Source: an uncultured Clostridium sp.
Lineage (GTDB): Bacteria > Bacillota > Clostridia > TANB77 > CAG-508
DNA: 58,185 nt
Direction: 5' to 3'
Assembly: GCA_948471115.1 (NCBI GenBank)
Contig: CAOKRJ010000004.1
Span: forward strand, 1-58,185
Part shown: positions 37,301 through 46,063 of the stretch, in pieces
How positions within the stretch are numbered: position 1 is the stretch's first letter
Layout of the letters: the number at the start of each line of letters is the position of its first letter
Translations under genes and position numbers: made by a program
The notes under the pieces: generated by a model
Told to the model about the DNA's origin: nothing
The model's database searches: none
The model's input: only the letters and a program-made list of their open reading frames with translations

Positions 37301-37783
37301 TAATAAAATATATTCAAATCTCTTATTAGTATCTTGTATAGAACCATAATACTCTTTATTTAAATCTATATCTAAATCAGGATTAATAAGATTAGATATT
37401 TTCATAATTTCAGGATCAGGAATATTATCCTTTGAAGATAATACTCTTACTCCTAACGATTGATTATCTTTAGTTAACGGAAGATAATCGTGTATTTCCA
37501 TATATCTAATTGCAATAATTCTATTGAACCAAGTATATGCTGCTTCTTCTATAACTTGTTCCAACGATATTTCTTTTATTCGTTTTATTAAAAGCTGTCT
37601 ATTTTTATATTCATTTTTAGTAAGTCGTAAAGTATGTTTATCATTAACTAGAACATATACTTCCCCATTTTGATTAATATTAAATTCTTCATCAATAAAG
37701 AATTTTTTTATTTTATTTGATACTTTCTCCATTAACTCTTGTCTTGATTCTATTGCAAATTTTTTTAATACATTCTTATCCAT
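34325..37783 (-). CDS. pglX: BREX-1 adenine-specific DNA methyltransferase PglX
   Basis: A 1152-aa N6-adenine methyltransferase that marks self DNA in BREX. Motif I is LDPCCGSGHILVYAFEVF (~330), motif IV is TNPPYLNSSRFS (~470), then a target-recognition region and C-terminal coil (YLHRMQNAYEKELKEI). FTPDWVVKYMIENTLALKLE is typical of PglX. No frame breaks are seen over 3.4 kb. It is the specificity factor of the system, so this host's genome should carry a non-palindromic m6A motif. The motif itself cannot be read from sequence. Confidence 0.95.
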   Translation of the reverse strand: MDKNVLKKFAIESRQELMEKVSNKIKKFFIDEEFNINQNGEVYVLVNDKHTLRLTKNEYKNRQLLIKRIKEISLEQVIEEAAYTWFNRIIAIRYMEIHDYLPLTKDNQSLGVRVLSSKDNIPDPEIMKISNLINPDLDIDLNKEYYGSIQDTNKRFEYILLLVCKKLGRVIPQVFEGITDYIDILIPNNLLNESGYVTKLLEQISKENFEKVEIIGWLYQFYNTDNNNLVYDGNMSKSRIPKELVPAATQIFTPDWVVKYMIENTLALKLESEFGDIEDEFDYSLSLENEKENDKIENITFLDPCCGSGHILVYAFEVFYKYYDKLGYKKEEIPSIILNKNIYGLEIDERATQLSILALLLKAREYDRKLFTKNLMLNVYDIKESNNFTNNELNFISDKNKNMATELLECYTDAKEYGSLLKTSFRKYDELINELENSENIFTFNISNKLIPIIKQDKILNKKFDVIVTNPPYLNSSRFSTKLNDYMCKYYEISKADLSMAVLEKTIKDFCKENGLISFVTTTSWMYLKNFDKIRKYILENISITSLVDFGTELFDGKVGHNPIVSWTMKKNKKMDDFVAIKLSEFCYSRRNEKKDEFFNVKNRYKINQKDILKISGYPLAYWIDSQMIENIKIGFSIDEISDFTGGQHKTADNDKYLRFYWEIDNTKFGKNKKWIYYAKGGEYRKYYGNLEYVVDWSPEAIKFYKNNNTSNLIDEHYWYKEGITFTKITSKGSSFRYLPALGVFDMGGPSIIEVKDLYYCLGLLNSKIADDFFKMVNPTINLQNKDVKAFPILMPSDLEEKKIIEEIVKQCIEISKNDWDSFETSWDFKIHPLIKNISDKDSEKTSRNIKSCYEIWEEKCNERFKLLKNNEEILNNKFAKIYKLAKLSNKIDDKDITIKKAERLRDIKSLINFAVGCIFGRYSLDEEGLIYAGGEFNKNRYKSYEVELDNIITLTEDNYFGDDIVTKFKKFVEIVYGKETLYENLEFIAETLGKRNGENSEGTIRRYFVNDFYNDHVKMYQKRPIYWLFDSGKKNGFKCLIYMHRYNEGVVSKIRLDYLHRMQNAYEKELKEIANKLNDEMDLLNKRELSKKQSDISAKLQETNEYDEKIAHIADQKIKINLDDGVSVNYAKFSVKNPKTGKDESILAKIK

Positions 37784-37796
37784 ATTTGTTTCCTCA

Positions 37797-40700
37797 CTAT
37801 TTAATTGTTAAATTGCTATTTTCCTCTAATTCCTTTATCAATTTATTTCTTAATTCTTCTATATATTTATCAATATCTTCTTTTGAATTAATTTCATAAG
37901 AATGATTCATTAATATATCAGTTCTTACAATTTTTCTTGTTTTTATAATAATAGGTTGATTTACCTTACTATTATCAACTTCTGTTTTACTCATTTCATA
38001 TTTCTTTTTATCTAATGTAATAATAAATGAGTCTTTCATTTGCCCTAATCTTGCTTCTTGTGCATATATATCCTTTAATTCATTTGAATGTTGTAAAGAG
38101 TCTATTATTCCTTTACAATTTTGTATATATGCTTTGCCAAAATCATCTGAATTAATACCTGCACTATTTAATTCATTTTGAATGTACTCTATTGTTTTTT
38201 CTGCCATTTCTATAATAGGTGCAGATTTTACTTCATACATATTTACAAGAATATCTATAAGTTCAGATCTTAATGTAGGTAATTCATGAATTCTACTATA
38301 TGGTTCTTCTGCTTTTAATATCTCAAATATTTTTTCAACTACATCTTGTAATTCTTGTGTATTATCTACATAGTCTCTATTATTTTCATAATTAATGATT
38401 GTATCTCTAATTTTATCAAATTGTTCTTTTTGACTACCTTTGAAGAATTCAGATATTGTATCTATTTTAGTTGTAATCTTAGCAATTTCTTCTTTTTTGC
38501 TTGATACTTTCTCAAATACTTCTGATACATCTCTTATGCTTGCAATGCTATTAAATAATTTTAATGAATCTTCTATTACTTGTTTTCCTGGATATTGATA
38601 TACTTTTATATTATTATAATATCCTAAAATATCTTTTAATTTCTCAATAGTATGACTGATACATCTTTCTTTGAAATCTCTAATCATACCATCTTCATCT
38701 TCACTTAAACTAATTTCATTAAAGGAATTTCTAGCAACTGATTTCAAATCATTTATATATTTAACATCAATCTTCTTTCTCATCTTTATTAAAGTTCTTT
38801 CATAGTATTCTCTTTTTAATATTTTATTTAATGTTTCATCTGAAATTGCATTTTGTATCTCTCCACTATAATATAAAGTTACTACTTCATTTTTTAATAA
38901 TCTTGCTAATATGTATAAAATGTCATCATCTAGAAATCCATAAGGTGCAGCACTAAAGTCTTGTAATAATGTTCTTATTGTTATATTTTGACAAAATGCA
39001 TTTTTTTCTTCTATATAGTCTTGCATTGTCTCGTATGCTTTTTGATTTAAGAATTCTACGTCATTATCTAAAGTTATTTGTTTATTCACATTCCATAATT
39101 CTCTTATGTCTTGAGTTGTATAATTCTTTTTGATATAAGAAAATTTAGTATAAATATTGTTTATTAAAATTTCAAGTGCCTCATTAATTCTAGCTTTTGC
39201 ATCTTTAGAAGTAATATTTTGTTTATCTCCTGCAATTATAATTTCTGACTCATTTAATTGCTCTCTTACATTTTCTTTAATCCTTACTTCTGCTGTCTCA
39301 ACCTCTATTTGTTTTGCTCTTAATATACTTTCAACTTGATTTGTTTGTAATGATGTACTTTTACTTCTTCTATAATCAGCTACTTGAAGACAGTTTTCGA
39401 TTTCATTATTTATTAGAGTTGATAATTCAAGTTTTACATATACATATTTGTTTTCCATTCCTGATTGTAGAATTATATTTGTATCATCTTTTCCTACTGA
39501 AGTAGTAACAACTTTTATTCCAATTTCATATTCTTGTGAGCATTTCATATTGTCAACATACTTTGTTAATGGAAAATTTTTATTTTTATATGTGAACTTA
39601 TTATCAGTATAAGTATAACCATAAATTATTTTATTTAAGTAATCTGTTATTCTATTTCGATCTATTACTATTTGTTTAATTTCTCTATTTATTTCTTGTT
39701 CTTCATCAGTTAAAAATTTATACTCATCATTATTTCTTTGAATTAAAGTTTGATTTTCTAATCTTCTCAATGAATCAGTTATTTCTCTCTTAATAGAAAT
39801 TTTATCATCATTTATATTAGAAACGTATAAAGTAGCTAAATTATCTACATTGGCAGGTATTTCTTTTATGTTTTTTAACATAAATAACATTTTCAATATC
39901 TTTACATCAACTTCTTGTAATTCATTTGCTTTTACTGCATCTTGTGCTGTTGAAATTACATTTTTAACTTGATGTTCTAAAAATTCTTCAATGGTATCAT
40001 AAAAAGCATAGAAAGGTATTAATGTTCCTACCTCATAATCACTATAACTTTTTGCAGTTCCTTGAAAAGCCCCAATTAAAGAACGCTCTCCACTTGATAA
40101 ATGCTTTCCTGCATATCCATGTTTTCTAATATCAGTAAATACATTTTGTAGTAATCTAAATTGATATGGTATAAATGGATATGTTTGTGCAAAATCAACT
40201 CTATCTATATAAAATTTTTGATATGCACCTGCTTTGAATGATAATAGATTCTTTATTATTGATTCATCTTTATCAAAAATTAGCTCTAAACTTTCTTTAT
40301 ATTCTTCTTTTTTAGATAATATTCTTTTCTTAATAACTTCTTCTATATCAGAAGATGATAAACTTAATTTTGTATCAAATCTACCTTGTATTTTTGAGAA
40401 ATTGTTTCCTATAACTTTTATAACATCATCTATTGCCTCTTGTGATGTAACAATAACCCATGCTTTACCACCACATTCTATTCCCAAATCTTCAACTATT
40501 GTTTGTAGATTAAGCATTAAACTTCCATCTTCTCCAATATACTGTCCAATTTCATCTACTAAAAATACAACATGATGATTATCGCCTTTTGATTTTATAT
40601 AGTCTCTTACTCTTTCAGCAAATTTTTCTATTGATAAGTCATATCTTTCTTCTGCTTTATCAAACCAATTCTCTGCCTCTTCTTTTGATTTATTTAATGC

Positions 40701-41333
40701 TTTAGAATAACTATTTACTATTTCATCTCTTCTAAAATAGAAATCATTTCTAGCAACTAACCAACTTTCTCCACATTCTTCTTCAAAATGATTCTTAAAT
40801 TCTTCATATTTGCCTTCTTTAATCAAAAATCTTTCAAGTTCTGCAACATGTGGTATAATTGATAATCCCATTTTTTCGTTAAATACTTTTTCAAATACTG
40901 CTAATATTTTATCTTTACCATAAACTGAGTCTAATGATGCTTTAGAATCAATATTAAATAGAATTACATCAGTTGATATATTTCCTGCTCTTTTAATAGT
41001 ATCTAATAATTTTATATTTTCAATTTTTCCATCAAAATATTCAACTGCTGCTTTACTATCAACAATTTTATTTTCTAATAAATAAGATACTATTTTTAAA
41101 AAATGTGATTTTCCACTACCAAAGAAACCTGAAATCCATACTCCCATTTTTTCAGTATTTCCATTGATTCCTACATTATAGCCTTCAAAAAAATTATTGA
41201 AGTGTTTTAATAATTCATCAGTTACAACATATTCTTCTAATTCTTGTTTTATATAGTTTTCATCATCAACCTTAATTACTCCCTGAATTTCTCTTACAAT
41301 ATCTTTCTCATATATTTCTTTTAAACTCCCCAT
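37797..41333 (-). CDS. brxC: BREX system P-loop protein BrxC
   Basis: A 1178-aa STAND/AAA-like ATPase of BREX. Walker A is GFFGSGKSHFLKIVSYLL (~70-85), and Walker B-like HHVVFLVDEIGQYIG (~250) is followed by VTSQEAIDDV. A long helical C-terminal half carries NPY-free coiled segments (EKVSSKKEEIAKITTKID). The protein matches the usual BrxC size and operon position between brxB and pglX. RBS AAGGAGAA. Gaps of 12-13 bases on both sides indicate a tight operon. Confidence 0.95.
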   Translation of the reverse strand: MGSLKEIYEKDIVREIQGVIKVDDENYIKQELEEYVVTDELLKHFNNFFEGYNVGINGNTEKMGVWISGFFGSGKSHFLKIVSYLLENKIVDSKAAVEYFDGKIENIKLLDTIKRAGNISTDVILFNIDSKASLDSVYGKDKILAVFEKVFNEKMGLSIIPHVAELERFLIKEGKYEEFKNHFEEECGESWLVARNDFYFRRDEIVNSYSKALNKSKEEAENWFDKAEERYDLSIEKFAERVRDYIKSKGDNHHVVFLVDEIGQYIGEDGSLMLNLQTIVEDLGIECGGKAWVIVTSQEAIDDVIKVIGNNFSKIQGRFDTKLSLSSSDIEEVIKKRILSKKEEYKESLELIFDKDESIIKNLLSFKAGAYQKFYIDRVDFAQTYPFIPYQFRLLQNVFTDIRKHGYAGKHLSSGERSLIGAFQGTAKSYSDYEVGTLIPFYAFYDTIEEFLEHQVKNVISTAQDAVKANELQEVDVKILKMLFMLKNIKEIPANVDNLATLYVSNINDDKISIKREITDSLRRLENQTLIQRNNDEYKFLTDEEQEINREIKQIVIDRNRITDYLNKIIYGYTYTDNKFTYKNKNFPLTKYVDNMKCSQEYEIGIKVVTTSVGKDDTNIILQSGMENKYVYVKLELSTLINNEIENCLQVADYRRSKSTSLQTNQVESILRAKQIEVETAEVRIKENVREQLNESEIIIAGDKQNITSKDAKARINEALEILINNIYTKFSYIKKNYTTQDIRELWNVNKQITLDNDVEFLNQKAYETMQDYIEEKNAFCQNITIRTLLQDFSAAPYGFLDDDILYILARLLKNEVVTLYYSGEIQNAISDETLNKILKREYYERTLIKMRKKIDVKYINDLKSVARNSFNEISLSEDEDGMIRDFKERCISHTIEKLKDILGYYNNIKVYQYPGKQVIEDSLKLFNSIASIRDVSEVFEKVSSKKEEIAKITTKIDTISEFFKGSQKEQFDKIRDTIINYENNRDYVDNTQELQDVVEKIFEILKAEEPYSRIHELPTLRSELIDILVNMYEVKSAPIIEMAEKTIEYIQNELNSAGINSDDFGKAYIQNCKGIIDSLQHSNELKDIYAQEARLGQMKDSFIITLDKKKYEMSKTEVDNSKVNQPIIIKTRKIVRTDILMNHSYEINSKEDIDKYIEELRNKLIKELEENSNLTIK

Positions 41334-41345
41334 TTTATTCTCCTT

Positions 41346-41915
41346 CTACTTTCTACTTACTAACTGAAATGCTCTATAATAATTATCATTATCTAATATT
41401 TTGAATAGTTTGAAACTCTGTCCATCATATATTCCTGGATATAACATTATAACAGGATTATTTGTTATAACACTATGTAAGTTGTTCAGAATTGTATGTC
41501 CTCTCACTATACCATAACATTTTCCCAATCCTGTTATTAAAATTATTTTATTTTCTTCAAGACGCTCTCTTATATATTTAACTAATAAATCACTATTTGA
41601 ACTTATTGCTAATGTTTTTTGTATAACAGAATTAACATATTTAGTACCCTTTTGCTTTTCATATTCAAATGTTTTCCCTAAAAATCCTTTTTCTCTTAAT
41701 ATTTTAATAATTATATCATAAATATCAAATACTATAATATTTTTATTTCTTTTTACTAAATAATTATATAAATAATCTCTAACAATATATTCATCTTCTG
41801 GATCATAATCAAAAACTCTAAAATTTATTTCATTTCCCAAGCTAGATGTCTCTAAAATATTTTTAGAGTTTATTTTTTCGGTCATTTCTTGTAATCTATC
41901 ATTTATATTTCTCAT
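41346..41915 (-). CDS. brxB: BREX protein BrxB (DUF1788)
   Basis: 189 aa. It contains DYDPEDEYIVRDYLYNYLVK, IIVFDIYDIIIKIL, IILITGLGKCYGIVRGHTIL and NNPVIMLYPGIYDGQSFKLF, the DUF1788 pattern of a small P-loop-less BREX factor. Its ATG overlaps the brxA stop by four bases (translational coupling). Its biochemical role is still unclear in the family. Confidence 0.93.
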   Translation of the reverse strand: MRNINDRLQEMTEKINSKNILETSSLGNEINFRVFDYDPEDEYIVRDYLYNYLVKRNKNIIVFDIYDIIIKILREKGFLGKTFEYEKQKGTKYVNSVIQKTLAISSNSDLLVKYIRERLEENKIILITGLGKCYGIVRGHTILNNLHSVITNNPVIMLYPGIYDGQSFKLFKILDNDNYYRAFQLVSRK

Positions 41916-42508
41916 ATAACTCCCCCTATTGCTTTAGCATATTCGATATCTCCATTTTTATCTAATTGTTTTATAAATCTTTCTTTTAACAATGGTCTAA
42001 TTATCTTAAATCTATCTTTTTCCTTAATTACTAGACCTGAATCTTGTAATATCTTCATTATTACTTGTTTTAATTTAGCAGAAGTTGATTCACTTCTTTC
42101 TTTCAGAAATTGACTTAAAATACATTTTTTTTCATACCAATTATCTATTTCAAACTTTTTTATGTATTCAGATCTCATAAATAATTTATCTTTATATACT
42201 TCAATAATAAAATCTCTTACTAACTTATCTGTTTTCATAATTGCATATACTAAAATATATTTACTGTTTTCAATATCTGTATGAACAAAATCATACATCA
42301 TTTCTTTATCCATCACACTTAATCTTCTAAAAATTGGTGGATTTGCTCTTTTTATGCTTCCTATTGTTTTATGTTTAATTAAATTTTCCTCAATATTTCT
42401 TGATTTTAACGTATTGACATCATATCCTTCAAGTATATATGTTGCAATAGTCTTAGTTTCGTAATACATGAATGGCTCACCAGTTAATTTCGCACTATAA
42501 TCTTCCAT
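41912..42508 (-). CDS. brxA: BREX protein BrxA (DUF1819)
   Basis: 198 aa. BrxA is a DNA-binding NusB-like helical protein in structural studies of the family. The sequence has SAKLTGEPFMYYETKTIATY, IKRANPPIFRRLSVMD and RPLLKERFIKQLDKNGD, all typical of DUF1819. It is the first gene of the BREX operon, preceded by AAGGAG and an AT-rich leader with a TATAAT-like hexamer but no convincing -35. Confidence 0.93.
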   Translation of the reverse strand: MEDYSAKLTGEPFMYYETKTIATYILEGYDVNTLKSRNIEENLIKHKTIGSIKRANPPIFRRLSVMDKEMMYDFVHTDIENSKYILVYAIMKTDKLVRDFIIEVYKDKLFMRSEYIKKFEIDNWYEKKCILSQFLKERSESTSAKLKQVIMKILQDSGLVIKEKDRFKIIRPLLKERFIKQLDKNGDIEYAKAIGGVI

Positions 42509-42727
42509 TGGTATCTACTCCTTATTTTTTGTTATTTATTTTGCAATACATTTTATCATATTATAAATAAAAAAGCTATATTTTAGTTCATTTTTATATT
42601 TTACCTTAACATTCGCAGACTTTTTTATTTTTATTGGTAAAAATTCGCATTAAATATATAAAAAATAAGACATACATACAATATTATTGTGTTTCTATAA
42701 AAATACATAAAAATTATTAAAAAAGAC

Positions 42728-42756
42728 TTGACAAATTCAATTAAATTGTTTAAAAT
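42728..42756 (+). promoter_or_regulatory. Promoter of the tRNA-His/tRNA-Gln unit
   Basis: TTGACA (42728-42733), 17-bp spacer, TAAAAT (42751-42756). tRNA-His starts about 24 bases later. It is divergent from the BREX operon. Confidence 0.75.
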
Positions 42757-42779
42757 TATATATGCACTGTTGGAAAATG

Positions 42780-42856
42780 GTGGATGTAGCGTAGTTGGTT
42801 AACGCGCCAGTTTGTGGCACTGGAGACCATGGGTTCGAATCCCATCCTCCACCCCA
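42780..42856 (+). tRNA. tRNA-His (GTG)
   Basis: A complete cloverleaf: 7-bp acceptor, D arm GCGT/ACGC, anticodon stem CCAGT/ACTGG with loop TTGTGGC (GTG at 42814-42816), T arm ATGGG-TTCGAAT-CCCAT, discriminator C and encoded CCA. The extra G-1 typical of tRNA-His is at 42779. One acceptor mismatch (T42785 opposite C42847) is present. Confidence 0.95.
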
Positions 42857-42950
42857 TTTTTAATACTTATTAAATATATTTGAAATTATATAATATTTTA
42901 ATAAAATAAATTATAGTATCAGTATGTAGTAATATTTAAATTATTTATAT

Positions 42951-43025
42951 TGGGCTGTAGCCAAGCGGTAAGGCACATGACTTTGACTCATGCATGCGCT
43001 AGTTCGAATCTAGCCAGCCCAACCA
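42951..43025 (+). tRNA. tRNA-Gln (TTG)
   Basis: Acceptor TGGGCTG/CAGCCCA, D stem GCC/GGC, anticodon stem CATGA/TCATG with loop CTTTGAC (TTG at 42982-42984), T loop TTCGAAT, discriminator A and encoded CCA (43023-43025). It is immediately followed by a strong terminator. Confidence 0.95.
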
Positions 43026-43030
43026 AAAAA

Positions 43031-43067
43031 AGTCATAAAAACTTTTAGTTTTTATGACTTTTTTTTA
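43031..43067. terminator. Bidirectional terminator between tRNA-Gln and clpC
   Basis: A 13-bp perfect stem AGTCATAAAAACT/AGTTTTTATGACT with a 3-nt loop is flanked by A7 on the left and T8 on the right, so it works from both strands. Confidence 0.9.
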
Positions 43068-43081
43068 CACAAATAATTTAT

Positions 43082-43115
43082 AAAAAGGTAAATTACAATA
43101 CTTAATCTACCTTTT
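43082..43115 (-). terminator. Probable clpC terminator
   Basis: The minus-strand AAAGGTAGATTA/TAATTTACCTTT stem with a 7-nt loop, followed by TT then ATAAATT. It is a weaker tail than the next hairpin. Confidence 0.5.
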
Positions 43116-43210
43116 GTTAAATATTAGAAAACTTTTTAAATTACAAATTTGTTATACAATTAAACACTGACAAACAGCTTTTCAAAATCTACAATAAACA
43201 ATACTAATTA

Positions 43211-45643
43211 TTATTTGTTGGAAAATTCATAAGATTGTTTCTTTCCTATTATTAATGTTCCTGCTAAAATTTCTTCTGCTATTTTGTCTTCTACTAAAGT
43301 TTGAATACTTTTTCTTAATGGTCTTGCTCCATAATTTTTGTCATATCCTTGCTTTTTGATTTCTTCTATTACTTTTCTATCTATATTAATATCATAACCA
43401 TTATCACTCAATCTTTTTTCAACTTGTACCAGAAGTAATTCTATTATTTTTTCTATTTCTTTATCATTTAATTTGTGGAATACTATTATTTCATCTATTC
43501 TATTTATAAATTCTGGTTTTAAGCTTCTCTTTACTTCAGCCATAACTTCTTTCTTAATATCTTCATATTCTCTTTGTTGTTCTTCTTTTACCTTTTCTGT
43601 AAAACCTAAAGTTTTCTTTTTATTTATTAAAGAAGCACCTATATTAGATGTTAGTATTATTACTGTATTTTTGAAATCTACAGTTCTTCCTGTTGAATCA
43701 GTCAACCTTCCATCTTCTAAAACTTGAAGTAAAATATTCATTACATCTGGATGTGCCTTTTCTATTTCATCAAATAAAATTACTGCATAAGGTTTTCTTC
43801 TAACTCTCTCAGTTAATTGTCCTCCTTCATCAAATCCTACATATCCAGGGGGTGCTCCTATTAATTTTGCTACTGAGTGTCCCTCCATAAATTCTGACAT
43901 ATCTAATCTTATCATTGAGCTTTCATTTCCAAATAGCTCTATTGAAAGAGCTTTTGCGGTTTCAGTTTTACCAACTCCCGTTGGCCCCAAAAATAAAAAT
44001 GAACCTATTGGTCTATTAGGGTCTTTTAACCCAACTCTTCCCCTTCTTATTGCTTTTGCTACCGCTTCTATAGCTTCATTCTGGCCTACAACCTTTCTAT
44101 GTAATGATTCTTCTAAATTTCTTAATTTTTCATTTTCATCTTGTGTTATTCTTTGTATTGGTATACTAGTCCATGTTGATACAATGCTTGCAATGTCCTC
44201 TTTAGTAATATCTGTAACTGCCTTAATATTCTTTTCATTCCATTTTTCTTTTTCTTCATCTATTTTAATCCTTTGTTTTTCTTCTTTATCTCTTAACATA
44301 GCTGCTTCTTCGAAGTTCTGTATATTTATCGCATCTTCCTTTGCCTTTTTAGTAAATGCTATTTCTTCTTCTAAATCTTTTATTCTCTCTGGTAAGGTAT
44401 ACTTTTTCATCCTGGTCATTGAAGCTGCTTCATCAATAATATCAATAGCTTTATCTGGTAAAAATCTATCATTAATATATCTTGAAGATAATAATACTGC
44501 TTCTTCTAATGCTTCATCCGTTATTCTTACATTATGGTGTAATTCATATTTGTCCCTAATGCCTTTTAAAATTAATATAGTATCTTTTGTGTTTGGTTCC
44601 TCAACCATAACTGAACTAAATCTTCTTTCTAACGCTGCATCTTTTTCTATATATTTTCTATATTCATTTATAGTTGTCGCTCCTATTACTTGTATTTCTC
44701 CTCTTGATAATAAAGGTTTTAAAATATTTGCAGCATCTATTGCTCCTTCTGCTGCTCCTGCACCAACAATTGTATGGATTTCATCTATAAATAAAATGAC
44801 ATCTTTTGCTTTTTTAACCTCATTTAGAGATTTCTTTATTCTATCTTCAAAATCTCCTCTATATTTGGCTCCAGCTACCATACTAGAAATATCTAAAGAA
44901 ACAATCCTTTTGTTTTTTAACATTTCTGGAACATCATCAGAAACTATCTTTTCTGCTAATCCCTCTGCTATAGATGTTTTTCCAACTCCTGGTTCTCCTA
45001 TTAAACATGGATTGTTTTTAGTTCTCCTTGTTAAAATTTGAATTACCCTTTCTATCTCTCGATTTCTTCCTACAATATTATCCAATTTTCCATTTTTAGC
45101 CTCTATTGTTAAGTCTACACTATACTGATTAAGTACATATGTATGTGAATAGCTTCCCCTACCTATGTTTTCTAAATTAGAAATGTTTTTATCATTAGAA
45201 AAATCTTGTTCATCTAATAACTGCATAATCTCATTATACATAGTTTGAATGTCTATTCCTAAATCACTTATAATTCGTGCTGCTATACTATCGGTCTCTC
45301 TAATTATTCCAATTAATAAATGTTCTGTTCCAATATAGTTAGAATCAATTTTCTTTGATTCTTTAAATGCATTTTCAAACACCTTTTTACTTCTCGGTGT
45401 AAATCCTAGGGTCTTATCTATTCCATCTTCATTTTTTCCTATTAATGCCTCTATATCTTCTAAAATCTTTTCAGATGTTATATCTTGTTTCTCTAGAACT
45501 CTTCCTGCAACTCCTGTCTTTTCCTCAGCTAGTCCATATAATAAATGTTCTGTTCCAACATAATTATGTCCTAATTTTATTGCTACATTACTTGCAAGTT
45601 CAAGTACAATATTTGCACTTTTTGTGAATTTATAATCCATCAT
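43211..45643 (-). CDS. clpC: ATP-dependent Clp protease ATP-binding subunit ClpC
   Basis: An 810-aa AAA+ unfoldase that feeds ClpP. It has two N-terminal Clp_N repeats (TEHLLYGLAEE, TEHLLIGIIRE), D1 Walker A GEPGVGKTSIAEGL and Walker B ILFIDEIHTIVGAG, a UVR-type middle domain (NFEEAAMLRDKEEKQRI), D2 Walker A GPTGVGKTETAKAL, GYVGFDEGGQLTE and a C-terminal ClpB_D2-small domain. It stands alone, without the usual ctsR-mcsA-mcsB partners, so regulation probably differs from Bacillus. An ATG ATG start follows GAGGAGAG. Confidence 0.95.
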   Translation of the reverse strand: MMDYKFTKSANIVLELASNVAIKLGHNYVGTEHLLYGLAEEKTGVAGRVLEKQDITSEKILEDIEALIGKNEDGIDKTLGFTPRSKKVFENAFKESKKIDSNYIGTEHLLIGIIRETDSIAARIISDLGIDIQTMYNEIMQLLDEQDFSNDKNISNLENIGRGSYSHTYVLNQYSVDLTIEAKNGKLDNIVGRNREIERVIQILTRRTKNNPCLIGEPGVGKTSIAEGLAEKIVSDDVPEMLKNKRIVSLDISSMVAGAKYRGDFEDRIKKSLNEVKKAKDVILFIDEIHTIVGAGAAEGAIDAANILKPLLSRGEIQVIGATTINEYRKYIEKDAALERRFSSVMVEEPNTKDTILILKGIRDKYELHHNVRITDEALEEAVLLSSRYINDRFLPDKAIDIIDEAASMTRMKKYTLPERIKDLEEEIAFTKKAKEDAINIQNFEEAAMLRDKEEKQRIKIDEEKEKWNEKNIKAVTDITKEDIASIVSTWTSIPIQRITQDENEKLRNLEESLHRKVVGQNEAIEAVAKAIRRGRVGLKDPNRPIGSFLFLGPTGVGKTETAKALSIELFGNESSMIRLDMSEFMEGHSVAKLIGAPPGYVGFDEGGQLTERVRRKPYAVILFDEIEKAHPDVMNILLQVLEDGRLTDSTGRTVDFKNTVIILTSNIGASLINKKKTLGFTEKVKEEQQREYEDIKKEVMAEVKRSLKPEFINRIDEIIVFHKLNDKEIEKIIELLLVQVEKRLSDNGYDINIDRKVIEEIKKQGYDKNYGARPLRKSIQTLVEDKIAEEILAGTLIIGKKQSYEFSNK

Positions 45644-45672
45644 ATGTAATCTCTCCTCTTGTTTTTTCTCAA

Positions 45673-45700
45673 ATTATAGCACTCTAGTATTACAATTCAA
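45673..45700 (-). promoter_or_regulatory. clpC promoter
   Basis: On the minus strand TTGAAT, a 16-bp spacer, TATAAT. A pair of TTTGTC direct repeats lies upstream, but they do not match the CtsR operator. Confidence 0.6.
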
Positions 45701-45749
45701 TAGTTTCGACAAACCTTTTATCGCTTAGACAAAGGTTCTATTATATAAC

Positions 45750-45780
45750 AAAAAAGTGAGATATTGACTCACTTTTTTGT
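45750..45780. terminator. Hairpin terminator overlapping the stop of a 42-aa ORF
   Basis: AAAAAAGTGAG/CTCACTTTTTT with a 7-nt loop, usable from both strands. On the minus strand it ends the small ORF transcript before clpC's promoter region. Confidence 0.75.
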
Positions 45781-45897
45781 TATATATGACAATTTATTCG
45801 CAATTTCTTTTTGTTTTTCCAAAGTTAGCCAAGCAAAATATGAAGGAATAAACTCTCCATATTTTGTTGTATCTTCTTTTCTTTCCCTTTTTTCCAT
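45769..45897 (-). CDS. Small hypothetical protein (42 aa)
   Basis: MEKRERKEDTTKYGEFIPSY-FAWLTLEKQKEIANKLSYITKK, preceded by GGAGAG and ending inside a terminator. It is charged and probably helical at the C-terminus. I do not recognise a family. The good RBS plus dedicated terminator argue that it is expressed. Confidence 0.5.
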   Translation of the reverse strand: MEKRERKEDTTKYGEFIPSYFAWLTLEKQKEIANKLSYITKK

Positions 45898-46063
45898 TAA
45901 TACTCTCCTACAAATTTAATTTATTATTAATATGTTCAAAATTCTTTAATATATACAATAAATAAAAAATTAATATAATTAATATTTTCTATAATACTTT
46001 TATAATTTTTGTCCTCCTATTTTCATATAAAAATAAATGTACTTTCTATAATATATATTTTTT

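Noticed and set aside
42780..42856. tRNA-His pseudogene because of the T-C acceptor mismatch
   Set aside because: All other stems, the G-1:C73 pair, the anticodon and the CCA end are intact and a good promoter precedes it; one acceptor mismatch is tolerable.
44184..45041. 285-codon plus-strand open frame
   Set aside because: Antisense to clpC, low-complexity Ser/Ile translation, no RBS; a shadow of the real gene. Other plus-strand frames across the window are the same kind.
45660..45735. CtsR operator at clpC
   Set aside because: Only TTTGTC direct repeats are present; the GGTCAAA heptad repeats of CtsR sites are not.
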